From contig JAKSZT010054396.1 of NCBI GenBank assembly GCA_026826555.1, positions 19,428,233 through 19,492,232 of the forward strand: 64,000 bases of DNA, in the 5' to 3' direction. The position numbers and the translations under genes were made by a program. This DNA comes from Tolypeutes matacus (lineage: Eukaryota; Chordata; Mammalia; Cingulata; Chlamyphoridae). The notes under the pieces are model-generated. The model did no database searches and was not told where the DNA came from. It saw nothing but the letters and a program-made list of their open reading frames with translations. Positions within the stretch are counted from its first letter, which is position 1. Each line of letters begins with the position of its first letter. This document shows, one piece after another, positions 11,276-22,608 of this stretch.

Positions 11276-12074
11276 CCACCATCCAGAAGTGCACAGTCAG
11301 AGCAAAGTTCATGGAATCTGACAATCAAGTCTGTCTGGTCTGAATGTCTCCCTTCCCCAATTCCACTGCCAGCTCCTTGAGCCTCAGAGTTATTCTTCTG
11401 GGAACTACAGTGCCTGAGAAAGAGCAGGCTACATTATACTTTGTCAATAAATATTTGCTAACTGACACTATACTCTACCTCTTGTTCCTTTTCTCCATCC
11501 TTCTCACAAGAGTTTAGAAGGAATTTTAAAGTAACATTTGGACTTAGACAGTTTTTATATAACTCTTCTGAAACTGGGTAGGTGAATTAGTAGGAGATGA
11601 GCTTGTTGATGTATGAGAGATTTAGCTACTATTAAGAGACCCTTGATATCCTTGTCTGCTACTCGTTATGCAAGTGGAATTGTAATTGCTCAAGAGGGAG
11701 AGAGCATATCCTGCCAACAGGGAAATAAAGTCAGGCTTATGTCATGGAGAAAGTTTTATAAACCAGCTGAACATTATATAACTGCATCTTAGACCTGGCA
11801 ATGAAACAAGGGATTTAAATCTCTTTAATTAATCTATTAATAATATCACCATTATAAATGACAATTTTATTGTTTTTTATAGTGATTACCTTTTATAGGA
11901 GAATTTGAAAGTAATGTCTAAATGAATTGGTGACATCATTTCTGATGCTCAGAGTATATAATATCTTCAAAGATATGGTCTCAGAATAGTTCTGGGTTAA
12001 CTTTTATTTTTTATTTTTATTTTTTTTTACTAATTAGGATGAGGATGGTAATAAATCTGTAAATGGTTAATAGG
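11276..12074. other. no recognised feature
   Basis: AT-rich sequence without a nameable element. A degenerate T-rich tract lies around 12001-12030. Confidence 0.4.
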
Positions 12075-12305
12075 GTGTTTTGGACAAGTGGAGCCAGAGT
12101 GGTGGAGTAGGAAACATGTGGGCTTTGGAGTTCTAATTTAATCTCTTCTTCCACCTGTGAGAATTTAGGCAGGTTATTCCATCATTCGGACTCTTGTTTC
12201 TTAAATGAGGCCATCACATCTTACCTTGTAGAGTTGTTGTAAGGCTTAGCAATAGTGTATGAAGAATGACCAGCTCATTGCCTAGCATAGAATAGACATT
12301 TAAGC
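12075..12305 (+). mobile_element. MIR SINE relic
   Basis: Sense MIR: gagtggtggagtaggaaaca head, then aggcaggttattccatcatt, gttgttgtaaggcttagca and tgcctagcatagaatagaca. Confidence 0.6.
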
Positions 12306-12384
12306 CTCTGATTGTATGAGGTAGATGGAAGAAAGAAAAGCCAAGCCTTCCTTTGGATTGTCCCTGTTGTGACATGGTATCTGA

Positions 12385-12625
12385 TAGTAAAAAATAGAGT
12401 AAAAGAGCAGGACACTGGAGTTGTCACTTAGTAGCCACTTAGCAGCATTGTGACTTGGGCAATTTACGTATCCTCTCTGAGCATCAGTTTTCTGTAAAAT
12501 GCAGATAGTGATAGTATCTTCCTAGTAGTGTTGTTGTTAGGATCGACTGAGAGAATATGTTTAAGGCAGTTGGTATGGACCCAGCTCAGAGTACGTACTC
12601 CATAGATGCTAATTATTATCAGCTA
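12385..12625 (+). mobile_element. MIR SINE relic
   Basis: Second sense MIR immediately downstream: ttgtgacttgggcaatttac, tctctgagcatcagttttct, gtaaaatgcagatagtgatag, and a degraded 3' end with gtactccatagatgctaatt. Two copies in tandem at about 310-bp spacing look like independent old insertions. Confidence 0.65.
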
Positions 12626-13909
12626 CTTTTTCTTATTAAGCCAGTGATTGCTTCAGAAGAAGACATGGTTTGGTGTCGACTGACTTCTTGCCTACCCATC
12701 TATTACAGGTTACTTCTATTTAGCGATAAGCCACAAGTGGGTGTCAAGCTTTTTCTATTGCCAGGGTGCTGGCCATCATCACCCACGCTTGGTTTGCAAA
12801 TGAAGTTGTGGGTCAGTGTTAGGGAGGATGTAACAGCTACTCTGTGGAGAACAGAACTGGGGAACCTCGCCTACCCTCGCCTGGTGTAGGGGATATAGGG
12901 CAGTCAGGTAAGAGGGCAGGCCTGCTTGTGAGTGTACAGATGTGGAAGAGCTACCTATGTAAGGTCAGTGCAAAAGGAGTTTAAGGAAAGAAGAGAATCC
13001 TCTGGATGGAATGGGGTAGTAGGCTTCAGAGACATGCTGGGCATTTATTTTTATTTCATGGACCTAACACACAGAGAAGTGAACAAGTATATTTTTCTAA
13101 AGGAGATTTCCTTAGAATGCCTGAATCTTAGGTAAACATGGAGAGAAAGCTTTAGGAATGGCGTGTGGTTGGCAGTAAGCTGTTCAATTGCAGGACATCC
13201 CTCTTCTCGTCCCTGCAGCCACTGCAGTCTATACAAAGATGGCTATGCCTTTGGATGAAATGGCTGGGGAAGTGGCAGGCAGTATGGGCAAAACAATTTC
13301 TGCCTCTCCACATCTGTATCCGTTTCTAGGTAGGTACAGTCTAGACTGAAGAAAATGATTCAGACATCTCAGGATATACATAGAAAGTTAATCTAGTGCC
13401 TGAATGTAGATACATGGTAAATGACGAGAGATTGAATCCAGAATTCTTCTATTTCCTTAAAAAGAGTTTTCATTAGGAATCTGAATCTACTAGGCCATTC
13501 ATCGTGTGGTAGCCACCTAAAGTGGTTTCTATTCAGTTTCCTTCCTGCCTCCCTACCTGTAAAAATATACCCCCTTGATCACACCTGGTATCATCTACAA
13601 CTCAAGATTACTTCAGCTGCTGACATTATCTCAAGCTGTTCTTAAAGAAGATATCATTTCATTAACAGAGGCTTGTGCCTGCTGATCCCACTGCAGCATT
13701 TTCCCTGTTGAAGACATTGCCTCGACAAAATCTGTTTTAGTGTTTTCCTTGCTTCTCCATGCTGAATTACAGTCACAGTCAACGGCCCACTTGTGTGTAG
13801 TTCAAGAAGCAATTAAGGGCTTTTTTTCTTTGAACAAGCAAGGGAGGGGGTAGAGTGAAAAATGGTCATTATTCTGATGATTCCTCTGCTTAGCCGAACA
13901 GTTCAGAGA
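12626..13909. other. no recognised feature
   Basis: Unique-looking sequence with no repeat or gene I can support. The stretch 13680-13830 is repeat-free and could belong to the conserved-looking block that follows. Confidence 0.35.
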
Positions 13910-14060
13910 TCTCTGATACCATGAGTCACCCCGGATTTAAACCCATCGCGGCAACTGCCTTCTGCAGCCATGCCTGCCTGGCAGAGCCGCTTGGTGGCGA
14001 TTTCGGGACGCACGTGCCATTAGGTCAGAGCAGCCCAATCTGACTTCAGGATTGTGATTA
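13910..14060. promoter_or_regulatory. CpG-clustered candidate regulatory element with CTCF-like site
   Basis: About eight CpGs fall between 13930 and 14015, in a window that is otherwise CpG-poor and repeat-free here. ccgcttggtggcga at 13987-14000 matches the CTCF core (CCNSYNGRKGGCR) at most positions. A TGAGTCA lies at 13922-13928. Function is inferred from motifs and CpG retention only. Confidence 0.25.
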
Positions 14061-14457
14061 AATACAGTTGTAACACCTGTGCAGTGATCTGTGGCAGGAT
14101 GATGGTATCGCTGAAAATTAGAAAGCACAAACTTCAGGGAATTCCCAAGGAACCTTGCAATCTCAATCGTAAGGCTTTTGTGTTATTCTGTGAGAGTTAT
14201 TATAATCTGAATGTGATATTCTTATCTTTCTACGCATGACTACGTGAATTGTGTCTATTTTTAGCTTATATGTTCCTAGATGGCAGGCACTTTTACCTCA
14301 TGTATCACTCTGGTCCTACAACATTGCTGATGATAGCAGATACTTAACATTTTTTATTAAAATGGTCAGGGGATGACCTTCTTGCTGTTTACTCAATAAG
14401 CAGATGCTTTGGAGGAGCAGCAAGCTAGGCCCCGGGAAGAGACACGTCAGGACACAT

Positions 14458-14632
14458 CAGTGATTCTCAGTGCAGTGTCTGAACCAGCAGTAGCAGCATC
14501 ACCTGGGAACGTTTGAGAAATGCACGTTCATTGGCCCTATTCACAGACAGACACACTGGGAATGGGGCCCAGCAATCTCTCACAAGCCCACCAGGTGATC
14601 CTGATGCATCCTCAAGCGTGAGGACCACTTCT
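14458..14632 (+). mobile_element. MER5A-like hAT element
   Basis: Near full length at about 175 bp: CAGTGATTCTCAG start, agcagcatcacctgggaacg, ggaatggggcccagcaatct, aggtgatcctgatgcatcc, and end gcgtgaggaccactt. A convincing 8-bp target duplication is not visible. Confidence 0.8.
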
Positions 14633-14954
14633 CTACATCCCTTCTGGCCCCTTGGCATCTCCAAAGACTTTCTCCTGGGGAGAGGAGAGAAACCTAGGGT
14701 GGTAGCAAGACTGGATGGGTAGGGCCCCATCCTTGAGTTGAAGGCAAAGTCTGACACAACCTCCCAGCTGCCTCCAGAGTGGGAGATCATGGTGACTGCC
14801 CTCCGTGGGATATTTTGGGGCTGTCTTGCAGCTCAAGGAGCAAAGTAGTTTCACAAGATTGTGTGGGCATGATATTGCCTTGAAGGGACTGTCCCCTTGC
14901 TTCTTCCCTGAGTATGCTGAGGCAGAGAATGGTAGTAATTCTTGCTCAAAATCT

Positions 14955-15130
14955 GAACAGCTGTGGTGTAATGAGAAGAAGTCTGGGCATGGATGACTTG
15001 GGTCAAGGCACAGCTTTGCTCTAGTAGCTGTGGAACTCTGGGAAAAATCCATTAACCTCATTAAACTGGGATGGACCTGCATTTCCCCATGTCAAACACC
15101 GAGGTAATTATATCTGCCCTGACTGTTTCA
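14955..15130 (+). mobile_element. MIR SINE relic
   Basis: Sense MIR: ctgtggtgtaatgagaagaag head, ggatgacttgggtcaaggca, gtggaactctgggaaaaatc, attaacctcattaaactggg. Diverged. Confidence 0.5.
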
Positions 15131-15890
15131 TGGGACGTTCTGCTCAATTGACCTAGGGGTTAGGATGTGATTTTGCCCAAACCTTACTACTCACTTCTCC
15201 ACTCAAACAGATTCCTGGATGAAGGTGCCCTACTAACATGAATCATAGCCCAGTGGAGAACAAAGTACTTTGCTAACTTATTAAGCTGATGCATACACAC
15301 ACACAGACACACACATACACATACACACTGTAGGGCTTCTCTAGTAAGTGGTAATGGAATGCAAAATGTTATGTCAGCCTAAATGAGGCCTCCCATCTCC
15401 ACCCTGTGGAGCATGCAGTGGTAACATTCAGTTGCCCAGCCAGCCCACACTTGAGCAGCTGGAACCCCAAGCAGGACCCAGCCAGGATGTGATGACCACA
15501 AAAGATGGGAATCTGAAAAATGCCTGCCAGTTACAGACGCCAGAGTCAACTTGGGAGGTGAGCCTTGAAGGCAGCATGGAGAACAGGAATCCTGCCTGGT
15601 AGGGATAATGGGCATGCGCCAGCCAAGCACAGTGTGCAGAAGGAGTGGAGGAGTATTTAAGCAGGTCTGAAGCAATCCCTGCAACATGCCCCTCAAAAAA
15701 TTGGGGGTGGGTAAAAATTCTCCTTTCCTATAATACAAACACTGGAAGGGAATGAGAGACATCTCCTTCTTCACTAGCTAAGAAACACTTTTAAAATACT
15801 AATGATATATACATGTGCAATTTTATGTAATACGTTAGTATTTCCTTTGTTTAGTCCCCAAGGACCAAAACTAGCAACAGGCCACAGGAC
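15131..15890. other. no recognised gene; one CA tract
   Basis: Contains a CA-rich microsatellite at 15294-15329 and otherwise unique-looking sequence. The open frame at 15379-15774 (minus, 131 codons) has no recognisable family. Confidence 0.4.
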
Positions 15891-16294
15891 TGTGGCAGAT
15901 TGTTATGTGCCCCAGAAGAAACATCTTCTTAATCTTTACCCTGTTTCTGTTAGTTTGAGCCTATTCTAAACAGCATCATGTGAAGGCATTATATTTGGTC
16001 AAGCTGTGGCCAACTTAACCAGGATAGGTCTTCATCTTATTACTGGAGTCCTCATAAAGAGAAAGCCACGGGAAGGAGCCTGAAGCCCGAAGTCAGCTGA
16101 ACCTGGAAGAGAAAGGAGAGGACAGCACCATGTAAGGGAAAAGTGAAGAGACTCACAGATTGCCGACCCATCAGAATGCTATTGACCTGGGAGAAAACAG
16201 ACTTCCCAGCCTCCAAAAGCATGAGACAATACATTCCCATTGTTCAATCCAACCATTGTGTGGTATTTGTCATAGCAGCTAGGAGACCAAGACA
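15891..16294 (+). mobile_element. solo LTR, MaLR-type (ERVL-MaLR)
   Basis: A 404-bp solo LTR. It starts TGTGGCAGATTGTTATGTG and has a ttactggagtcctcataaag block. It ends with the MaLR-style tail cattcccattgttcaatcc, tgtggtatttgtcatagcag, gagaccaagaca. The terminal TG...CA is present. The flanking 5-mers aggac and gtgac agree at three of five positions, a plausible decayed target duplication. No internal retroviral region or second LTR is seen. Confidence 0.7.
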
Positions 16295-17285
16295 GTGACC
16301 TTTGGCACAGCAGATTTGGCTTTTCCCTGCAGCCTGAGTAGGGGTAGAGTTTGGTGGCAGGGCTGCATGGCTAGGGTATTGGTACTGAGGCAATTGCAAG
16401 GCAGTGGGCAGAATGGGAGATACTGTGGAATGGCTGAGATAAAGAGTAAGTATGAATAAGAGTCATCAAATAGGAAGAGGCATACATTGAAACGAAGTGG
16501 GGGGGTGGGGCATGTGGGGAGTGGGATCATGGATGAATGCTTCAAATGGAGGTGGCAAGTGTTTGCTACTTACTTTTGTGAGCCAACTGGGGCTTGGTGA
16601 GTGGATGAATTTGCTGGGTTTAAAATGACAGGGCCATAACACACTTTTTCCTAACCTGATGGCTCATCAGAAGTACTATTCCCACCATTAGTTGGGGCCT
16701 GGAGAGTGTCTTGGTGTTCCTCCTTCTCTTCTCCCTGCTTCTAGCCTACAGACTGCAGCCACCTTGGGCCACCTGAGCTGGATCCTGAGAGCCCCTCTCC
16801 CAGGGTGGCTGAACTCTGGTCCTATTCCCCCGATGCAGCCTGGATTCCACATCTACTTGCCTGGAGGCACAGTGCTAACACCAACCCAACAATAAATACC
16901 ACCATTGGCTGGAGACACCACTACTGTGTTCCATCTATCAGATGGGACTCTAGGATACTGACCAGGGTGGCCACAGAAGCCTGAGTAGGTTGTGTACTAG
17001 ACAACTGTAGGGGTGCCTTTACATAGTGGCTTATGTATGCAGTGTGTAACCACACCTGGCAGCCCTGGATGCCATGGATAAGACCTGAGTTTGTCATATA
17101 CTTCTTTGCATATTTTAATTTGGACTGACAAATTCAACTTTGCTCAATTCCATGGTCCTTGCAAAGATTTGGTCCTGGGATAAAAATGAGAAAATAAAAG
17201 GTTCAGACAAATTGCATGTTTTAAACCAACCATTAAATCTGGATGGAGATAACAATGACTACCATCTCCACCTACCCACCTCCCA
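16295..17285. other. no recognised feature
   Basis: Sequence 3' of the LTR shows no second LTR and no recognisable internal retroviral region. gcccaacaataaataccac-like text near 16890 is an isolated AATAAA. No gene is supported. Confidence 0.35.
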
Positions 17286-17342
17286 CTACTACCAACCTTT
17301 ACTGAGCACTTATTAAGTGCCAGGCACTGTGCTATGCACTTA
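17286..17342 (-). mobile_element. MIR or L2 terminal fragment
   Basis: The short core ctttactgagcacttattaa, gtgccaggcactgtgctatg is the shared terminal motif of MIR and L2 relics. It is too short to decide between them. Confidence 0.5.
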
Positions 17343-19719
17343 CGTGGTTCAGGAGCATCCCAAGACTTCCCTTGACCAATTCAGCAGGATCACCTCTTCT
17401 TTTTAAACTTTAAGTGATATGCTATAGAGGGACAAACTCTGGTAAGTCTCCCTAGGCAACTCCCTTCAGGCAGTCCTTGGAAGTCAGAGATGCTCTTAAG
17501 CCTGACTTGCTGCTTGAGGTCCTTGAGGTCTATGGAGAGAGTCTGTGTGAGGCTTCTCCCTCGGAATTCCTTAGATTCCCAAACTTTCTCGGTTGATGGT
17601 CCCAGTAACATTCTCATGGTTCTCCTAGACCAAAAGAAATAGCTAGTCGTTCCGTTTAATAGTTAGGTCTGAACAAATTAATAGTAGTAGTTTGTGCTGT
17701 GTCTGACAGATGGCATTCTATTACCCTCGAAATTTTAAAATATCCCATGGCTCCCTTGTGGGTTCAGTGCAGCCCACAGTTTGAGACCTGGGACCTTAAC
17801 CTCACCTGAGGCAAAGGAGATGGTGCTTAGAACACTGAAAAACATTTCCAGGAGTCTACTACCTTCATGACACTTTCTGCTGGTATAGTTTAGTAAAATA
17901 GTGAGAATTTTTACACACTTCCTTTGGGAAGGAAGGTAATTAGGGGAAGAAAGTTGATTTTGATAAATGATAAGGAATTGGCAGACACACACTATTTCTT
18001 TATAGGTTTTTCAAGATCAGGATCAATTTTAGGCCAAAGGACAGGGCTTCTGGCCAAGACACTCTTTGGACCCATTTGCAGATGTTCTGCCTATAGTTTA
18101 GTTAAGAAGCAGGGTTTGCTTTCTGGAATAACAAAATGATTTTCCATATCCCACGTCTATTTCCATGTCTGTATCTCTCAGTGGACTCTTGGCTACTTCA
18201 GAGCAGGGACTCTTATAGGGTAGAGTCTTAATGTATACCTTTGAATCAGGTAACTCCTTTATGGATGGCTGGTGAATGGTTTTAATTCCTCAAGTGGTAT
18301 CTTTAATGCCATCACTCATATCATTCTTTGGTCTTGTTCTTTTAGGCTTGCAGACAAAGTATAGCACAAATATATCCAGCACTGTAGCCAAGGCTGCATT
18401 TAAGGGCACAGGCTTAGCTAATGAAGAATTCCCAAGGGGAGGTGAGATCAAAGTGCACTGGCATGGCTGTGGGGGTCATGGTGCAGCTTTCTTGCTCTGC
18501 GTGATTATAGCAAGGGCACCCTTGCTGATTTGTGCTTAGTTTCCATTCTGTTCTTCAGTGAGTGGCCATTGGAGCCTCCCTGTCACCCCATGTTTTATGG
18601 ATAGATTTAGCTATGAGTGGTAAGGCAAAGCTTTGGTGTTAAAAAACAAGAGTTAGTATCTTCATTAAAATGGAAAGTGATATTCTGGAAAACTTAAGAG
18701 TCTGATGCCAGGGAATGCCTTTTGAAATTTAGCAATGAATTTGGCAACGATTGGCATTTGTGGTGGGAAAACATAGTAGGGAAATTGAATAACCTCAGAA
18801 AACCATGCATTTTTGTTGTTGTTGTTGTTGTTTTTATGTTTTTTATTTTTTGAAGTAGGTCTACCATGGATTGCTTGTCTCTTATGTGAAGATGGGTGGA
18901 CCATAATCACATTATGTAGCTTAAGAAAGCAACGCACACAGTTCCCTTTTAATATTTACTTTACATTTTGTCAGATAATGGATAATTTGAGATGAATATT
19001 TAAATTCTGCACCTTTCTAGACTCTCTCCACAAATCCATTTCCTTTTAGCCCCTAGACCAAATGACTGAAACTCCCTTGGGTTGAGGCAAGTCATGGCCC
19101 TGCAGTATAAGCAGCAGCACCATTGCAGGGCAGGTCATGCCATTTGGGAGATTTGACCCACTGAAGAATAACTGATAGTGCTGCTGAAAAAGGGAAAATG
19201 GGCCTAGACAACTTTTAATATCCATTCGAACCCTCAACGAATCCATGCTTTTGAGAAGTGGGCTGTTGATGATACCACAGGATCACTGAGTATCTTGGTT
19301 TTAAGTAAAACAGGAGCAGTGAGGAAACTTTTTGTGACACCTGATCACTGCCCTCTACCTTACTCAAAATCATGCAAAAGTCCTTTTGCATATGACACTC
19401 AAGAATCATGCTCAGAGGAGCCAGAAAGGGAGGGAGAAGAACCCATGTGCCGTCCTTTGCCACTTGACTTCAGAACACACTTGCACTGCCTACTCTGGCT
19501 CAACTTCTTTCTCCTCAAAAAGTTAAGAAAAGAGGTATGTGGTGAGGATGAGAAGTAAATAGAAGTGGATGGACCTTCAAAAAGGCTTTACTTCACTTGC
19601 TACAAAGCCTTGAGGAGCATACCCAGACCAAAATTTCTGGAACCTCAAAGAAATGGGGAACACTGACTTTGAACACTCAACATTATCTGAACCTTGTCCT
19701 ATGGGACCCTGCCCCTTCT
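17343..19719. other. no recognised feature
   Basis: 2.4 kb without a nameable repeat except a (TTG)n tract at about 18812-18833. Several open frames of 60-90 codons on both strands have no recognisable family. Confidence 0.4.
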
Positions 19720-19790
19720 GAGAGCTTTTCATTTAATCCTCATAGCAATGAGGTAGATGCTATCATTGTGATCCTTGGTCCTCCATCAGA
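19720..19790 (-). mobile_element. MIR fragment
   Basis: catttaatcctcatagcaat, gaggtagatgctatcattgt matches the antisense MIR 'atcctcacaacaaccctatgaggtaggta' block. Confidence 0.4.
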
Positions 19791-19883
19791 TCTTATGGTA
19801 GGCTTACCACCTTGACTCCCTTTAGTTTACAAAAATACATTTCTGGGAGAAGGACTAGACTTTATAAGAAAATAGAAATAATG

Positions 19884-20082
19884 GAGGGAGCAGATGTGGC
19901 TCAGGTAGTTGAGTGCCTGCCTCCCACAAGGGAGGTCCCAGGTTCGGTTCCCAGTGCCTCCTAGAAAAACAAACAACAAGCAAAACAAATGATAAAACCA
20001 ACCCAGGGAAGCTGATGTGGCTCAGTGGTTGAGCGCCAGCCTCCCACATACATGGTCCCCAGCCCCAGGTACCTCAAAAAAA
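19884..20082 (+). mobile_element. xenarthran dimeric tRNA-derived SINE
   Basis: Same architecture as the copy at 4618. Unit 1 has gatgtggctcaggtagttgag and an intact B-box-like GGTTCGGTTCC. The linker has aacaacaagcaaaacaaatg. Unit 2 has gatgtggctcagtggttgag and ccccaggtacctc, ending in a short A tail. It lies 17 bp upstream of the next SINE, which inserted in the opposite orientation just beyond its tail. Confidence 0.85.
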
Positions 20083-20099
20083 TGTAGCTTACAATACAT

Positions 20100-20615
20100 G
20101 ATTTTTAAAAAAGATTTATTGATTTATTTATTCCCCCCACCCCACCCCGTTGTTTTGCCCTCATTCTCTGCTCTCTGTGTGTTCTTCTTTGTCTGCTGAT
20201 CTTCTCTTTAAGTGGCACTGGGAACCGATCCTGGGACCCTCCGGAGTGGGAGATAGGTGTTCAATCTCTTGCACCCTTTAGCTCCCTGGTCTGCTGCATC
20301 TCTTATTGTCTCTCCCCTGTGTGACTTTTTGTTGTGTCATCTTGCTGCACCAGCTCTCCACGGGTGCCAGCATTCCTGCATGGGCCAGCACTCCACGTGG
20401 GCCAGCTCTCCACGTGGGCCAGCTCTCCACATGGGCCAGCTCTCCACATAGGCCAGCTCTCCACGGGGGCCAGCATTCCTGCATGGGCCAGCACTCCACG
20501 TGGGCCAGCTCTCCACATGGGCCAGCTTCCCTTTCACCAGGAGGCGCTGGGAATCGAACCACGGACCTCCCATATGGTAGACGGGAGCCCAATCGCTTGA
20601 GCCACATCTGTTTCC
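20100..20615 (-). mobile_element. composite tRNA-derived SINE carrying a minisatellite
   Basis: Antisense 516-bp element. Reading its own strand, it has a head with gatgtggctcaagcgattgg and GGTTCGATTCC, a tandem array (20351-20522), gcaagatgacacaacaaaaag, and a second tRNA-like block with GGATCGGTTCC. The tail ends in AATAAATCAATAAATC and A-rich sequence. cttacaatacat at 20088-20099 and 20616-20627 is a perfect 12-bp target duplication. Confidence 0.9.
20351..20522. repeat. 17/18-bp minisatellite with 103-bp higher-order period
   Basis: Ten units of consensus cagctctccacgtgggc, inside the SINE body. Order: A (20351), B (20368, 18 bp, cagcattcctgcatgggc), C (20386), D1 (20403), D2 (20420), D3 (20437), then A' (20454), B (20471), C (20489), D2 (20506). 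The A-B-C order recurs at 103 bp and the two B and two C units are identical. So the array grew first by single units and then by a block duplication. It also produces long open frames in several frames on both strands between 20257 and 20660, which are not genes. Confidence 0.95.
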
Positions 20616-20627
20616 CTTACAATACAT

Positions 20628-21777
20628 TTTAATCAAAATATAAGGAGGAAAGAACCCCAACTTAGTCAGAGCTTCATCTGGGCTCTTTTAAGGTTTAAAT
20701 ATAGAATAGACTCATTTGAAGGTAATGGACATGTGGTTCTTAGGACAGATGTTTTCTCCATTCAGCACTTAGAGTTACACGCCTTGCACTCTAATGATTC
20801 TTGGAATAACTTGGAGTGTGGAAATGTAAGCTATTTATTTCCCACCACTCTGTGTATCAGCCCATGTTCTAAAATCATAACATAAAAATGTAAAGTAACT
20901 ATTGTATTTCTTGTAGGCTTATCAATGCCAAAAACAGTTGAGGAGACTGAGAGAAGGGGCCATGGTACAGGTAATGAAATCCTTGCCTGAAAAGAAAGAA
21001 ATTGAAATATTTTGGCTTTCTTTCAGTAACGTGTAATTTGTAATGTTCTTCCCCTCATTTACAATCCTGTCCATGTATAAACAGTAATTTGCTCTTATAA
21101 ACACGTACTGTAGTTAGAGTTCTGTTGGGAGCAATTGGTGTTCTTTATCTGTAATATCGTGAGCATTTAAAAAAACAATAATTATAAATATCCTCCAGGG
21201 TGAAAAAATAGTAAAAGGGAAGAGTTAGAGAATCTGTCTAGAGACTTCAGTTGTTGATTCTCCTTACTCTGTCTTTGAGTGCCCTGACACCCTGCTGCTC
21301 CCCATCTCTACATATTTAGACCCTCCAAATCCTTCAAAACTCAAGGCAAAGCTCTGAACATATTGTTACTATTTGGAAAGCAATATTTAACAGTAATTTT
21401 TCTCAACATCTGAAATAACTTGCTGCTATTGTTAACACTGGTCTTCCAATTGCGAAATCCAAAGAATAAATCTGGATTCCTGTGAATTGTGATCTGTGAT
21501 TAGTTTTCTTCTTTTTTCTTTTTCAAATCCAAGAATGAACCAGTTGAATCTAGGTTCATGTTGCCCTTTCTGTTTTGAATCAGAAGCAATCTCATAGTGG
21601 TAATACTGCTTAATGCCGTGGACCCAGGCATAAGTGTGTGCTAGAGAAAGGCTCAATGCAGCAAAGGCATATTTTGATTCTATAAAACATGCAGTCTCAG
21701 ATTGGCATTCCCACAGAGGAGACCATCAGATTTACAGAGGGGGCAACAAAAAAAGATTGGAAACTAATTATATGAAC
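20628..21777. other. no recognised feature
   Basis: AT-rich unique-looking sequence between two SINE insertions. No gene is supported. Confidence 0.4.
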
Positions 21778-21790
21778 TGCTTAGGTTCTT

Positions 21791-22382
21791 TTTTTTTTTT
21801 TTTTCTTTTTTTTCTTTTAAGATTTATTTATTTATTTACTTTTATCCATTTTTACCCCCCATCCCACCCCACTTTTGCTGTTTTTGTGTCCATTAGCTGG
21901 GCAATTCTTTGTGTCTGTTTCCTGCCCTCTCTTCTCATCATTCTCCTCCTGTCTTCACCGGGATTCGATCCTTGGAAACTCCGATGTGGGAGAGAGGCAT
22001 CCTCCCACCTGTGCTACCTTAGTTCCTGGTTTTTCAGCACATCTCATCTTGGCTCTTCCTTGTGTCACTCTCCTGTTACGTCATCTTGCTGTGTGGCTTG
22101 GTGAGGCCTGGCGGCACACCCATGCATGGGACCTGGCATTGCACCGTGAGTGGGGCCTGGCATTGCACCCACTCACGGGGCCTGACGGCGCATCCATGGG
22201 TGGAGCCTGTGGGGTTCACCCACTAGTAGGGCCTGATGGCGCACCCACGCACAGGGTCTGGCGGCCCGTGTGCCTTCTATATTTTTCTTTTTTCAATTTT
22301 TAATGGGAGGTCCTGGGGATTCAACCCAGGTCCCTCCATATGGGAGATGGACGCCCAACAATTTGAGCCATATCCATCCCCC
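21791..22382 (-). mobile_element. composite tRNA-derived SINE with VNTR
   Basis: Antisense copy. On its own strand it has a head with gatatggctcaaattgttgg and GGTTGAATCCCC, a 25-bp VNTR, aagatgacgtaacaggagag, a second tRNA-like block with GGATCGAATCCC, and an A-rich tail, seen here as poly-T from 21789. The 13-bp duplication tgcttaggttctt lies at 21778-21790 and at 22609-22621, so the inserted segment extends 226 bp beyond the SINE head. Confidence 0.9.
22107..22270. repeat. 25-bp VNTR inside SINE
   Basis: Seven diverged units begin with cctg(g/a) at 22107, 22132, 22156, 22181, 22206 and 22232, and tctg at 22257. Spacing is 24-26 bp. A typical unit reads cctggcattgcacccactc. The SINEs at 48499 and 60261 hold only about two units at the same body position. 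Confidence 0.85.
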
Positions 22383-22608
22383 TGCTATATCTCTTAAGGT
22401 TGATCAAAGATACCTAGAGTTACAGTCATTTCTTATATAGGATTGTCATATAATAAATAAATCAGGCCTGGTTTATCACCAGCATTCTAAAAACCAGACC
22501 TAGGGAGAAAAACTAGGTCTGGGGACACATACATGCATGGTTTCTAATATAGCGAATGTTTAGCCTACCCTGATTGTCACAAAATCAGGACAGCGAGAAT
22601 ATTCGCAT
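22383..22608. mobile_element. extra 226 bp co-inserted with the SINE (putative 5' transduction)
   Basis: This segment lies between the SINE head and the distal copy of the 13-bp target duplication. It lacks SINE features. One part, ataggattgtcatataataa, resembles the end of the small TIR element at 49457. The simplest reading is that readthrough or template-switched RNA carried this upstream sequence with the SINE. A chance 13-bp match is the alternative. Confidence 0.55.

Noticed and set aside
16295..17000. Internal retroviral region downstream of the LTR at 15891
   Set aside because: No primer-binding site, no recognisable gag/pol relics and no second LTR were seen.
20257..20660. Overlapping 60-109 codon frames on both strands with repetitive peptides
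   Set aside because: They are translations of the 17-bp minisatellite inside a SINE. A 17-bp unit cycles through all three frames, so no frame is selected.
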